Assembly (NCBI GenBank): GCA_934636825.1
Contig: CAKUBG010000003.1
Span: 56,915-120,914 of the forward strand
Direction: 5' to 3'
DNA length: 64,000 nucleotides
Source of the DNA: an uncultured bacterium
GTDB lineage: Bacteria > Vulcanimicrobiota > Xenobia > Xenobiales > Xenobiaceae
Shown: positions 53,219-61,470 of the stretch, in pieces
Layout of the letters: every line of letters begins with the position of its first letter
Numbering within the stretch: the stretch's first letter is position 1
Notes under the pieces: generated by a model
Databases searched by the model: none
What the model was told of the DNA's origin: nothing
The model's input: the letters and a program-made list of their open reading frames with translations, nothing else
Program-made: the position numbers and the translations under genes

Positions 53219-53254
53219 AAAAGAAGCGGGCCTCTGCGGTTCGCTTCTTTTTTT
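53219..53254 (+). terminator. Terminator after efp
   Basis: AAGAAGCGGGCC / GGTTCGCTTCTT stem with a 5-base loop, followed by TTTTTTT. Confidence 0.85.
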
Positions 53255-53320
53255 ATAAGTTTGGCACAGAGTCTCTGTTTAGAGGAAGAATAGTAGCCTT
53301 AAAGAACGAAAAGACCTGGT

Positions 53321-54163
53321 ATGTTATTCAATTTTAAACGCTTTTCTGCTATTTCTGCGTCTTTGTTATTGCTTTCTGGACTGTACGCTTGCGGCCCGGC
53401 AGCCCAGTCGACTCATTTTAGCGGCCAGATAGGCCGTTTTTGTGAAGATGGCATTTCCTTTACAGTACCTATAATCGAGCGCTCTAAAGATGTGTCTGGA
53501 GAAGACCAATTTTGGGAATTGCGTCGCGGCATAGGTAACACTGTGGTAATTGCTTTGGCTCCGCTCAATGCTCAGCCCAATGCTCCTCATTTCAGAAGCA
53601 ACGTGGCCTTGACGAGAATCAATATAGAAAATCCTCAAGTAGATGCAGCCGAATTTGCCAAAGTTCAGATTGCCCACATGAAGGGTGAATTAAAGGAAAT
53701 CGGCGATATAGAAGAGGGTGTTGACGAAACTGCTCCTTGGGTCAGTTTTACTCAAGTAAAAGACGGTTTGAAAGTTCATAGCAAAGCTTGGTTTTTTGTT
53801 GAGCCCATTAAAGATGAGCAAAAGGAAAGAGCTGGTTATGTCCTTTTGGGGTCGGCTGTAGATTATCAGCCTTCTATGGAAGATCTTAAGGCCAAGCCGG
53901 AGTTGAGCAATACTACTTTGGAAGCCACTTTGAATAAATTCCATGATATTGCTCAAACATTTAGTTTTGGTCAGTTCCGTTCCGGATTTATCAAACACGC
54001 CGAAGTTTTGGTCGCTATAGAGGATAAATTGGCAGTCGATATGGCAAAGAGCGAGCCCGCTGAAAAAATAGCTGTTCCCTCTAATGAGCCTAATGACAAG
54101 GCCAAAGCTGCCGTTCAGACCGCTTCGAAAGAAAAAGTGTCGGCTGCGCCTTCAGGTAAATAG
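53321..54163 (+). CDS. Lipoprotein of unknown function, possibly PsbP/DcrB-like fold
   Basis: 280 residues. Lipoprotein signal (LLLLSGLYAC, Cys24 as lipobox). The mature part begins with DGISFTVPIIERS and has strands and a final helix with TLNKFHDIAQTFSFGQF, a spacing like PsbP/Mog1/DcrB-type small lipoproteins. This fold guess is weak. The C-terminus is a Lys/Ala/Glu-rich tail. Single gene with terminators on both sides. Confidence 0.75.
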   Translation: MLFNFKRFSAISASLLLLSGLYACGPAAQSTHFSGQIGRFCEDGISFTVPIIERSKDVSGEDQFWELRRGIGNTVVIALAPLNAQPNAPHFRSNVALTRINIENPQVDAAEFAKVQIAHMKGELKEIGDIEEGVDETAPWVSFTQVKDGLKVHSKAWFFVEPIKDEQKERAGYVLLGSAVDYQPSMEDLKAKPELSNTTLEATLNKFHDIAQTFSFGQFRSGFIKHAEVLVAIEDKLAVDMAKSEPAEKIAVPSNEPNDKAKAAVQTASKEKVSAAPSGK

Positions 54164-54180
54164 GTCGCAGTTTGCTTAGT

Positions 54181-54222
54181 GCTCCCATCTTTTTTCTGGA
54201 AAGATAAGGGAGCTTTTTTTTT
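54181..54222 (+). terminator. Terminator after the lipoprotein gene
   Basis: GCTCCCATCTT / AAGATAAGGGAGC hairpin followed by nine T residues. Confidence 0.85.
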
Positions 54223-54261
54223 GAAATATTAGCCGTAGCTATTTTAAAAGCTGAGGTAATT

Positions 54262-54660
54262 ATGACTGAAGATAAATGGAAAGTTTGCGCTTTATGTCGC
54301 TACTTAGAAACTGTTGATAACGGTTTAGAAATAGATGAGGTTTTGAATACAGAGTATACTCTGTTTCATTGCACGAGATTAAATATCTTCCGTCAAGAAG
54401 AATATTTGATGGTTCCGGTAACTGACAAGGTGGAAGATACGCGCACTGAGGTGTGTCCCTATTGGGAACCTTGGAGTAAGGACTGTTTGGGGGCGGAAAA
54501 ACGCTTCTTAGGATTGCCTGAAGCTCAAAATTTGCTTATAACGGAAGAGGCTGAACTGGCTGATCTTTTTAATAGCGTTTTTGAAAATGAACAAAAGCAC
54601 ACAGCCGACGAAGATAGCAGCAAACATCATGATAGAGCTGAAGGAGGGGACGATAAATGA
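54262..54660 (+). CDS. Small cysteine-rich protein coupled to a pseudokinase
   Basis: 132 residues with five Cys (C9, C12, C37, C65, C75) in the pattern CALCRYLE, FHCTRL, VCPYWEPW, a likely zinc or iron-sulfur site. The C-terminal third is acidic with a short His-containing tail. Cytoplasmic by sequence. Its stop overlaps the start of the next gene (ATGA), so it is translationally coupled to the kinase-SUMF1 protein. The family is not recognised. Confidence 0.78.
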   Translation: MTEDKWKVCALCRYLETVDNGLEIDEVLNTEYTLFHCTRLNIFRQEEYLMVPVTDKVEDTRTEVCPYWEPWSKDCLGAEKRFLGLPEAQNLLITEEAELADLFNSVFENEQKHTADEDSSKHHDRAEGGDDK

Positions 54661-56861
54661 ACATTTTATCTATGCTCTCTAAGTTAAAGAAATTGGGCCC
54701 GCGTACTTGGTGCGGAGAAGTTGATAAGTTCGGCTTTTCTGTAATCAGGGAGTTGCGTCATATAACTTTAGATAGTGCTAAAGAACGTCTACACGAACTA
54801 AGCTCTTGTGAAATGAAGGGGCTGGTGGTGCCTTACACCGTTTGTGAAGAGGAGGGGCGTATTTTTGTGGTACGTCCTTGGGTTGAAGGTTCTCCTCTTG
54901 AGCCTATTATTAACGCGGAAACAGTTTGCAAGATCTTAGAGCTGTTGGCTTTAGCGCCTTCCGAATTTGTTATTTGCGACTTGCGTCCAGAACACCTAAT
55001 TCGTCAGGGCGATAAAATTATATTATGCGATCCAGGTTTCGAAGAACGTGGCCATTCGCCTTACTGTGCTCCTGAGCAAGTGAATAGGGGTGAAATCGGT
55101 CCCGGTGTTGTCGACTATCAGCTGGGAGCTACTTTATACCATTTATTAAGCGGAAGTCCGCCTCCGGATGCTCAAACTTTACTTATTCCGGATGTGGAAC
55201 TGGAACCTTTGGCCGATTTATCGAAAAAGCTAAATCGACATATAAGTAAATTGTTCGATCCAGATCCTCTGGAGCGTCCATTGCCTTCTGATCTATTGCC
55301 CGATTTTCACGATTGGGCCAATCGCATTAGGCAAGAAGAAAAACAACTTAAGAAAAAACAAAAGAAACGGCGTTGGCCTTCTTCTGAACAAAAGGCTGTT
55401 GCTGTAGAACCGCAGATTCAGAAAAACAAAACGACTGTGGAACTAGCTATAGAGAGTGAATATGCCGACGACGCCGATCCAATAGGAGCTGCTTTAGCCA
55501 AAAGAGCTGGGCTGTTTGAAAGTACCATAAAATCGATAGATTGGTCTATTGTGGCAATGGTTGCTTTGCCTCTGGTCGGTACCTTATGTGTAGGTGGATT
55601 GCTCTTTTACAGTGGTATTATCGGAATTGATAACAATAACGATACTGTATCTATAGTAGCGGCTCGTCCTACACCAACTTTGGATAATTTGCCTCAATCT
55701 TGGGTTTCTCCTAAAGATAATGCCCCCATGATTTTAATTCCGGCCGGCTCTTACTATAGTGGGCCCGTGCCCGCTGCAGGTAAAGCTGCTCGCCCGTTGG
55801 CTGTCGATTTGCCAGCTTTTTATATAGATAGATATGAAGTGACCAATCGACAATTTAAAAAATTTGTAGAAGCGACAGGTTACAAGGCTCAGGGAAACTG
55901 GGAGGAAGCCGCCACCGATGATCGTTTGGATCATCCTGTCATTAGAGTCTCTTTTTACGATTGTGAAGCTTATGCTCGTTGGGCCGGAAAACGCTTGCCT
56001 ACGGCAGACGAATGGGAAAAAGCTGCACGAGGAGGAGATTTGCGCCTTTATCCTTGGGGCGGCACTGAGCCTGATTACACGAAATTTAATTGTGTTGAGA
56101 GTGGCTTGAGTAACACTTCTCCGGTAGGTTCTTTCCCAAAGGGAGCCTCTCCTTATGGCGTTGAGGATATGGCCGGCAACGTATGGGAATGGGTCGATAC
56201 TTGGTTTATACCTTACGGAGCTGCTGAAGACTATACTCCTCTGACTAAGGTTATTAAAGGCGGATCGCGCAGTGACAGTGCTGCTGATTGTATGCTTATT
56301 CAGGAACATGGTGTGCTTCCCGAGCAAGGGCGCTTGGCTAATTCCGGATTCCGCTGTGTATTCGATCCTTTACCGGGGAGTAAAGCTTCGATCTCAAAAT
56401 CAGAAAACAAAGCGGACAAAAGATCGCCTTCGACTAAGAAGTTGCGTCCTTTAGAGCAATTGACTCCTAAGCCCCAAAAAGTTAAACCTGTTGAAGAACA
56501 AGTTACTGATGTTCCCTTTGAGTACGGAAGTAATGAAGGCGACTACGATCCGGCTTTCGATAGCAATTATGATTATTCTAATGAATATGGCCGGGAATCC
56601 GGGTACGAAAGTTATGGCGATTCGGCTTTGAGTGAAGAAAATAACTTACCTATTGAAGATTCTGCTGCTGACAATCATACTCAAGTTGTCGATAAAAAAG
56701 CGGAAAAACAAGAGCCTGAATTTATTAATCGTACAGAGGATGGAGAAATCATTCCCACAGCTCCTGCCGATCCTTCACAAAAATCTGAACCTGTCGTGCC
56801 CGATTTTAGTAAGGGTAGCAGCAGCGGCTATGTAGATGAAGACCAAGTTAACTATTATTAG
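54657..56861 (+). CDS. Protein-kinase-like / SUMF1 fusion, membrane anchored
   Basis: 734 residues. Residues 1 to about 220 form a degenerate eukaryotic-type kinase domain: the catalytic loop reads CDLRPEHL (107-114), DFG is DPG (125-127), APE is kept (138-140), and no Gly-rich loop or VAIK Lys is clear. A basic linker leads to a membrane helix (about 297-324). Outside lies a formylglycine-generating-like SUMF1 domain (about 355-590): YIDRYEVTNRQFKKFVEATG, LPTADEWEKAARGG, DMAGNVWEWV, and SGFRCVF. The Cys pair of true FGE is not seen, so catalysis is doubtful. The tail is acidic. It probably acts as a signalling or scaffold protein. Confidence 0.88.
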   Translation: MNILSMLSKLKKLGPRTWCGEVDKFGFSVIRELRHITLDSAKERLHELSSCEMKGLVVPYTVCEEEGRIFVVRPWVEGSPLEPIINAETVCKILELLALAPSEFVICDLRPEHLIRQGDKIILCDPGFEERGHSPYCAPEQVNRGEIGPGVVDYQLGATLYHLLSGSPPPDAQTLLIPDVELEPLADLSKKLNRHISKLFDPDPLERPLPSDLLPDFHDWANRIRQEEKQLKKKQKKRRWPSSEQKAVAVEPQIQKNKTTVELAIESEYADDADPIGAALAKRAGLFESTIKSIDWSIVAMVALPLVGTLCVGGLLFYSGIIGIDNNNDTVSIVAARPTPTLDNLPQSWVSPKDNAPMILIPAGSYYSGPVPAAGKAARPLAVDLPAFYIDRYEVTNRQFKKFVEATGYKAQGNWEEAATDDRLDHPVIRVSFYDCEAYARWAGKRLPTADEWEKAARGGDLRLYPWGGTEPDYTKFNCVESGLSNTSPVGSFPKGASPYGVEDMAGNVWEWVDTWFIPYGAAEDYTPLTKVIKGGSRSDSAADCMLIQEHGVLPEQGRLANSGFRCVFDPLPGSKASISKSENKADKRSPSTKKLRPLEQLTPKPQKVKPVEEQVTDVPFEYGSNEGDYDPAFDSNYDYSNEYGRESGYESYGDSALSEENNLPIEDSAADNHTQVVDKKAEKQEPEFINRTEDGEIIPTAPADPSQKSEPVVPDFSKGSSSGYVDEDQVNYY

Positions 56862-58329
56862 TTTAAACTTTACTGTAGCTTTGATAGTGGCGGCTCTGTT
56901 GTCTTTGGGCTCAAATCTAGCTTGGAGCCGCCACCATAGGCAGGTAGTTCAGCCTCTTCCCACACCTGCTGTAAAGTCTAACACTAGTCTGCCTGCTGAT
57001 CCTAATAGCGATACTGTAAGGCAAGAACAAAGCCAAGGCAGCGCAGAGTCGAATAAAGATGGCATAGCGCAATTGCAAGATTTGCACCGTCCTATTCGTG
57101 TGCTTATTTATCAAGGCAGCGCTTCTGTAAAAGTGCGCAGTACTATAGAGCCGTCTCCGGCTTTATATCCTGCCTCTTGTCAATTGTGTAGCCCCAATTT
57201 GATTATTGATGGTCGCTCAAGTGAAGTTTCTGAACTCGAAATCAAGCTTAATGATAATAGTGGCGAAATATTCAGTTGCGCATCCGGGTATGTATTGCAA
57301 GTTGGAGGCGTTCTTTATAGGGGATGTATCAAAGTTGAACGTGATGCCGCTTGCTTTAGGCTAATCAATTACGTGTCATTGGAAGATTATTTGCGAGGCG
57401 TCGTTCCTAAAGAACTTTTGTGTGGCTTTTCTGAAGCCGTCAAAGCTCAAGCAGTGGTGGCGCGCACTTATGCGCTGGCCAGACGCTTTTCCGATAAAAC
57501 TTATGATGTAGATTGCGGAACGCGTTCTCAGGTTTATGGAGGAGCTTCAGCCGAAGCTGCTATGTCTGATCGAGCTATAGCTGAAACATTGGGATTGGTA
57601 CTAACTTATCATGGTAAGTTAGCCGGCCAGACTTTGTATCATTCAGCTTGCGGAGGCAAAACGGAAAGTCCGCTTTATGTGTATGGTGCTTGTTCTGAAC
57701 CTTACCTTGTAAGTGTTAATTGCACCGATGAGCAAGGTGTTGCTGATTGTGCTGCATCTCCTTACGCTTCTTGGCAAGCTAGCTGGAGTAAGGATGAACT
57801 GGGGCAGGAGCTTAGTCAATATTTCGGGAAAAAATTGGGACCAGTGGTGGGCTTGGAAATAGTTGAGCAAGGGCCTTCGGGGCGGGTTTCCAAACTAAAA
57901 GTACACTTCAGTGATGATTCGACTGTGCTTTTAGAATATGGAGCTGTTCGTTCTGCCTTACGCTTCAAAGATTCTGCCAACAATATTCGTTCTTTGCCTT
58001 CGGCAAAGTTTACTGTCACAGAAGGACTTTTTGAAAATCCGGAAATAAAACCCGCACACGCGGGGCAAACAAAGCCTATTTTGGGGCAGGTTCTGGACCT
58101 TTTAGGAACAGAAAAAGCCTTAGAAGAGGAAATTGTCGGCCTTCGCCAATCTCAGGGACGGTCTGATAATATTGTTTTATCTGGGCAAGGGTGGGGACAT
58201 GGCGTTGGTATGTGTCAGTGGGGAGCTATAGGCATGGCCAAGCGAGGCAAGGATTATAGCCAAATTTTAGCCAGATATTTTGTCGATACTCAGATCGATT
58301 CTCTGGAAAATTTATCTTTAGCTTTATAA
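56836..58329 (+). CDS. SpoIID/LytB-domain protein (peptidoglycan lytic factor)
   Basis: 497 residues, with a signal segment (about 1-31). The SpoIID domain carries LEDYLRGVVPKELLCGF, AVKAQAVVARTYALARR, ETLGLVLTYHGKLAGQTLYHS and the terminal WGHGVGMCQWGA. SpoIID-type proteins cleave glycan strands, acting in sporulation or envelope remodelling; no sporulation genes are visible here, so a general cell-wall role is more likely. It overlaps the previous gene by 26 bases. Confidence 0.9.
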   Translation: MKTKLTIISLNFTVALIVAALLSLGSNLAWSRHHRQVVQPLPTPAVKSNTSLPADPNSDTVRQEQSQGSAESNKDGIAQLQDLHRPIRVLIYQGSASVKVRSTIEPSPALYPASCQLCSPNLIIDGRSSEVSELEIKLNDNSGEIFSCASGYVLQVGGVLYRGCIKVERDAACFRLINYVSLEDYLRGVVPKELLCGFSEAVKAQAVVARTYALARRFSDKTYDVDCGTRSQVYGGASAEAAMSDRAIAETLGLVLTYHGKLAGQTLYHSACGGKTESPLYVYGACSEPYLVSVNCTDEQGVADCAASPYASWQASWSKDELGQELSQYFGKKLGPVVGLEIVEQGPSGRVSKLKVHFSDDSTVLLEYGAVRSALRFKDSANNIRSLPSAKFTVTEGLFENPEIKPAHAGQTKPILGQVLDLLGTEKALEEEIVGLRQSQGRSDNIVLSGQGWGHGVGMCQWGAIGMAKRGKDYSQILARYFVDTQIDSLENLSLAL

Positions 58330-58409
58330 AGGCAGCAAAAAATTAATAAAATTGCTTTTTCTGCAATAGAAAAATCGCAAGAAGAACTGGTTGAAAATGA
58401 GAGGGTATA

Positions 58410-59501
58410 ATGCTTTACAGAAAAGGTTCCATTTTTTTCAACGAAATGCAAGAGCAGCCCAAAGTTTGGCGCAAAGTTTTAGAAACCATGGCTTCCAAGA
58501 GTGCTTCTATGGTGGAGTGGATTCGTAAGCAAAACTTTGGCCAAGTCGTATACGTATCAACTTCCGATTTTTATAATATCGGACTTTCGGCAGCCAAAAT
58601 TACCCACTTAGTTTCCGGCTTAAATTCTTTGGCTGTTACGGCTAGCGAACTTATGTTTGGTCGTCGCCCTCCCTACGATGCTCGTATTCGTACTTTGGTT
58701 GTAGTGCTTTCCGCTCCAGAAATTGCTCAGGAAATTGGTTGGGGTGTGGAAAGGCTCAAGCAACTTGATCCAAAAGCTCAGATAATTGCTTTGGAAGTAG
58801 GTGAAAATGCCACTTTAGAGCAAGGTTTGGCCATTACTTCAATTGTTTTCCCCGAATTAAAAGGCAATATGAAGATTCCTGTGTTGAGTGCTAACGGTAT
58901 ACTTTTGGCTTGTATGAATTTAGTCGGTTGGATTTGTGGCAAGCAAGTGCTGTTAAACGAGCTTAATTCACTTCCGGAAATTTTGGGCGCTCACTTAAAG
59001 GATTGGCAAGTTAAAGCTCAACAAATAGTCATGATGGATAAATTAAGCAATATTGTTTTCTTGGGTTCTGGTCCCTTTGAAGGAGTGGCCAAAGAAGCAG
59101 CTTATTTAGTCTCCAGAGTAGCTGGTTTGCCTAGTACCAGCAACTATTTTATCGAATATCGCCACGGTTACTACGGCTATGCTACTAACCAAACTTTAAT
59201 AGTTGGTATGATTTCCAACACTTTCAGAGTTGTTGAGGAAAGAGTAATGGCTGATTTAGCTATTACCAGGGCGCGTCGGGTTATGCTAGCTGAAGATGGA
59301 GCCAACGATCTTATGACTCGCTGTGACGATCTTTTGGAACTAAAATCAGGAGCTAGCGAAATTGCTCGCGTGTTGCTGCTGCTGCCGGTAGTACAATTTA
59401 TGATGTTCTATATTGCCATGTCTCGAGGTGTCAATCCTGACAATCCCAAACATCTTGAGCATCCTCGTATGCAACTCAAAGAGCGTCCCGGTGTAAAATA
59501 A
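58410..59501 (+). CDS. SIS-domain protein, GlmS/AgaS isomerase-like
   Basis: 363 residues. Two SIS (sugar isomerase) halves: FNEMQEQPKVWRKVLETMAS at the start, a first phosphosugar-binding region around 48-80, and the second half VFLGSGPFEGVAKEAAYLV with IEYRHGYYGYATNQTLIVG, resembling the EFxHG motif of glucosamine-6-phosphate synthase. The glutamine amidotransferase domain of GlmS is absent, so it may be a deaminase/isomerase or a sugar-sensing protein. GAGAGGG precedes the start, and it overlaps the next gene by one base. Confidence 0.85.
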   Translation: MLYRKGSIFFNEMQEQPKVWRKVLETMASKSASMVEWIRKQNFGQVVYVSTSDFYNIGLSAAKITHLVSGLNSLAVTASELMFGRRPPYDARIRTLVVVLSAPEIAQEIGWGVERLKQLDPKAQIIALEVGENATLEQGLAITSIVFPELKGNMKIPVLSANGILLACMNLVGWICGKQVLLNELNSLPEILGAHLKDWQVKAQQIVMMDKLSNIVFLGSGPFEGVAKEAAYLVSRVAGLPSTSNYFIEYRHGYYGYATNQTLIVGMISNTFRVVEERVMADLAITRARRVMLAEDGANDLMTRCDDLLELKSGASEIARVLLLLPVVQFMMFYIAMSRGVNPDNPKHLEHPRMQLKERPGVK

Positions 59502-60034
59502 TGGAAATATTGGCTATAGCTGCAAAATTTGATGATTCTGGTGTCGTAGCGCTGGCTTTGTTACCAATTATAATCATTATGATTGTAATTTATTGGTACG
59601 AAAAACGTGGTGGCGCTCCTAAGTTTGAAAACCTAAGTGCTGCTCAGAAGCTTTGGCTTTTTTTGCGCTTTATTGAGCCGAGTTTGGCCATTAAGGTTAT
59701 TACAGCTTTAGGAATGGAAGACGCCTGGAATTATCTGAAAAAAGCCGATGGCTTGGCTCCTAAATCGGCACTGGTTATCGGCAAAGTTTGTGATGAATTT
59801 TATAATAAAGCCCTTGCTTTACCAGGCCCAAAAACAAGAGCCGATTATGCTTCTATTGTGGAATTTTTGGCCGACAATTATCACGGTGATGGAGCTCTTT
59901 TGGCAGCCGATTTATGCAAAGTGTGGCCTTTGGAAAATACTCAGACAGCTGAAACTGAGCCAGAGCAAAACAAAGAGTCTGAGCCAGAGCCTGAGGCCGA
60001 CACACAAGATAGTTCAGAGTCTTCCGGTTGTTAA
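59501..60034 (+). CDS. Small single-pass membrane protein of unknown function
   Basis: 177 residues. One membrane helix (about 17-33, VALALLPIIIIMIVIYWY), then a helical cytoplasmic-type domain (about 45-135) with LWLFLRFIEPSLAIKVITAL and a Glu/Pro-rich acidic tail ending in SSGC. Its start overlaps the SIS gene (TAATG), which suggests a common function. Family not recognised. Confidence 0.72.
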   Translation: MEILAIAAKFDDSGVVALALLPIIIIMIVIYWYEKRGGAPKFENLSAAQKLWLFLRFIEPSLAIKVITALGMEDAWNYLKKADGLAPKSALVIGKVCDEFYNKALALPGPKTRADYASIVEFLADNYHGDGALLAADLCKVWPLENTQTAETEPEQNKESEPEPEADTQDSSESSGC

Positions 60035-60096
60035 ATAGTAAGTGGATACCGTCTTGAATGTAGCAACATTTCGAGACTGTTAGCGAGTCGAAAACG

Positions 60097-60143
60097 AAAG
60101 CTCAGCTTTTGTGACAATTGTGTGTTCCGAAGCTGAGCTTTTT
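60097..60143 (+). terminator. Terminator after the SIS pair
   Basis: AAAGCTCAGCTT ... AAGCTGAGCTTTTT, 12-bp stem with a loop of about 21 bases, followed by T residues. Confidence 0.75.
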
Positions 60144-60186
60144 AGTCTCTAGAACATTCGGCGGGCAATGATTATAAGGAGTTACG

Positions 60187-61371
60187 ATGAGCAGTATACT
60201 TTACGGACGTTGGCGTCAATATTTACAGAGTCAAGAGTCCTTTTCTTTGGTGACGGTAGTTAAAGCCTATGGCTCTACTCCACGCGGCGCTGGTGCCAAA
60301 ATGTTAGTTGACAGTGTCGGTAAGGTAGTGGGAACTATCGGTGGCGGTTGCCCGGAGGCCGAAGCTTGGCAAGAGGCTAAAGCTGCTGCTCGCCAAGGGG
60401 GTAACGCTTTAATTAACGTAAATTTGGCTCACACAGGCGACTTACAAACAGACGGCGGCGAAGCTATGATTTGTGGCGGTCGCTTGTTGGTGCTGGTGGA
60501 AACTTTCAAGGGACAGCTGGCAAAAGTTAAACTTATGGAGCAATTGCTGGAGCGTTTACTTGACAAGGGACAAACTGTTGTCAACTTAGTTTGTTTAGGA
60601 ATACAAAAACATACCGCTTGCTCAGCTTCTCCAACCACTTCTAAAGAAGAACCTCTTTTAGGCAAGCACTGGATCTATGGACGCCAGGACGGATTACAGA
60701 GCGAAGATAGCTCTCTTGACTCAGAGGAGTTGTCAGTTGCTTTATGCTCTCTAGCTGAAGAAGTTATGGCTAACGAGGGAGCTTTGTGCAAAGTTATCTC
60801 TTATGGCGACCGTGAAATAGAAGTATTTGCCGAATTGATTGCTCCTTCCAAACGCCTTTATATTGCCGGAGCAGGCCATGTGTCGCGTCCTGTAGCCGCT
60901 ATAGGTAAAATGTGCGGCTTTGATGTTACTGTAAATGATGATCGTCAGATGTACGCCGATCCTAGCCTTTTTGTTGAGGGTATAAAAGTAATATCTAAGC
61001 CTTTTGAAAATTTCTTTGCCGAATTGGAGTCCGGTTTAGATAAAAATTGCGCTGTTGTCTTAGTGACTAGAGGACACAAACATGATGAGGAATGTTTGCG
61101 CTGTTTAATTGGCAAAGAATTAGGCTATATAGGCATGATTGGCAGCCGCAGACGGACTGCTATTATTATGGAGCATCTGTTGGCTGATGGGGTTGATGTC
61201 TCGTGGCTAGCGCGAGTACATGCTCCCATTGGTTTGGATTTGGGCGGTGAAACTCCTGAAGAAATAGCTGTCTCCATTATTGCTGAAATTATCAGCGCTT
61301 TTAGAGGTGGCCATACTGAAGAGGTAAGTCTGAATAAAGCTACCGTAGATAAATTACGACGTAAAGCGTAA
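60187..61371 (+). CDS. XdhC/CoxI-family molybdenum-cofactor handling protein
   Basis: 394 residues. N-terminal XdhC/CoxI domain (LVTVVKAYGSTPRGAGAKML, VVGTIGGGCPEAEAW) and C-terminal Rossmann domain (RLYIAGAGHVSRPVAAIGKM, VLVTRGHKHDEECL, YIGMIGSRRRTAII, HAPIGLDLGGETPEEIAVSI). XdhC proteins bind molybdenum cofactor and insert the sulfurated form into xanthine-dehydrogenase-type enzymes. No molybdoenzyme gene is adjacent. TAAGGAGTTACG precedes the start. A middle insertion (about 135-190) is Ser/Glu-rich. Confidence 0.93.
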   Translation: MSSILYGRWRQYLQSQESFSLVTVVKAYGSTPRGAGAKMLVDSVGKVVGTIGGGCPEAEAWQEAKAAARQGGNALINVNLAHTGDLQTDGGEAMICGGRLLVLVETFKGQLAKVKLMEQLLERLLDKGQTVVNLVCLGIQKHTACSASPTTSKEEPLLGKHWIYGRQDGLQSEDSSLDSEELSVALCSLAEEVMANEGALCKVISYGDREIEVFAELIAPSKRLYIAGAGHVSRPVAAIGKMCGFDVTVNDDRQMYADPSLFVEGIKVISKPFENFFAELESGLDKNCAVVLVTRGHKHDEECLRCLIGKELGYIGMIGSRRRTAIIMEHLLADGVDVSWLARVHAPIGLDLGGETPEEIAVSIIAEIISAFRGGHTEEVSLNKATVDKLRRKA

Positions 61372-61386
61372 TTAAATTATAAAAAC

Positions 61387-61452
61387 TAGCTAAGTTCCGG
61401 ATATTTGTTAAGAAGGCTTAGGTTTATCACTTTTGGAACTTAGCTATTTTTT
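61387..61452 (+). terminator. Terminator after the XdhC gene
   Basis: TAGCTAAGTTCC ... GGAACTTAGCTA perfect 12-bp stem with a 36-base loop, followed by TTTTTT. The inverted arms could also terminate the converging minus-strand gene weakly. Confidence 0.7.
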
Positions 61453-61470
61453 ACTGATGGTTTGGCAAGA

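Noticed and set aside
55734..56327. 197-codon minus-strand frame over the SUMF1 domain
   Set aside because: Antisense to conserved SUMF1 motifs; no ribosome site.
54657..56861. Active formylglycine-generating enzyme
   Set aside because: The Cys pair needed for copper binding and catalysis is not visible, and no sulfatase is nearby.
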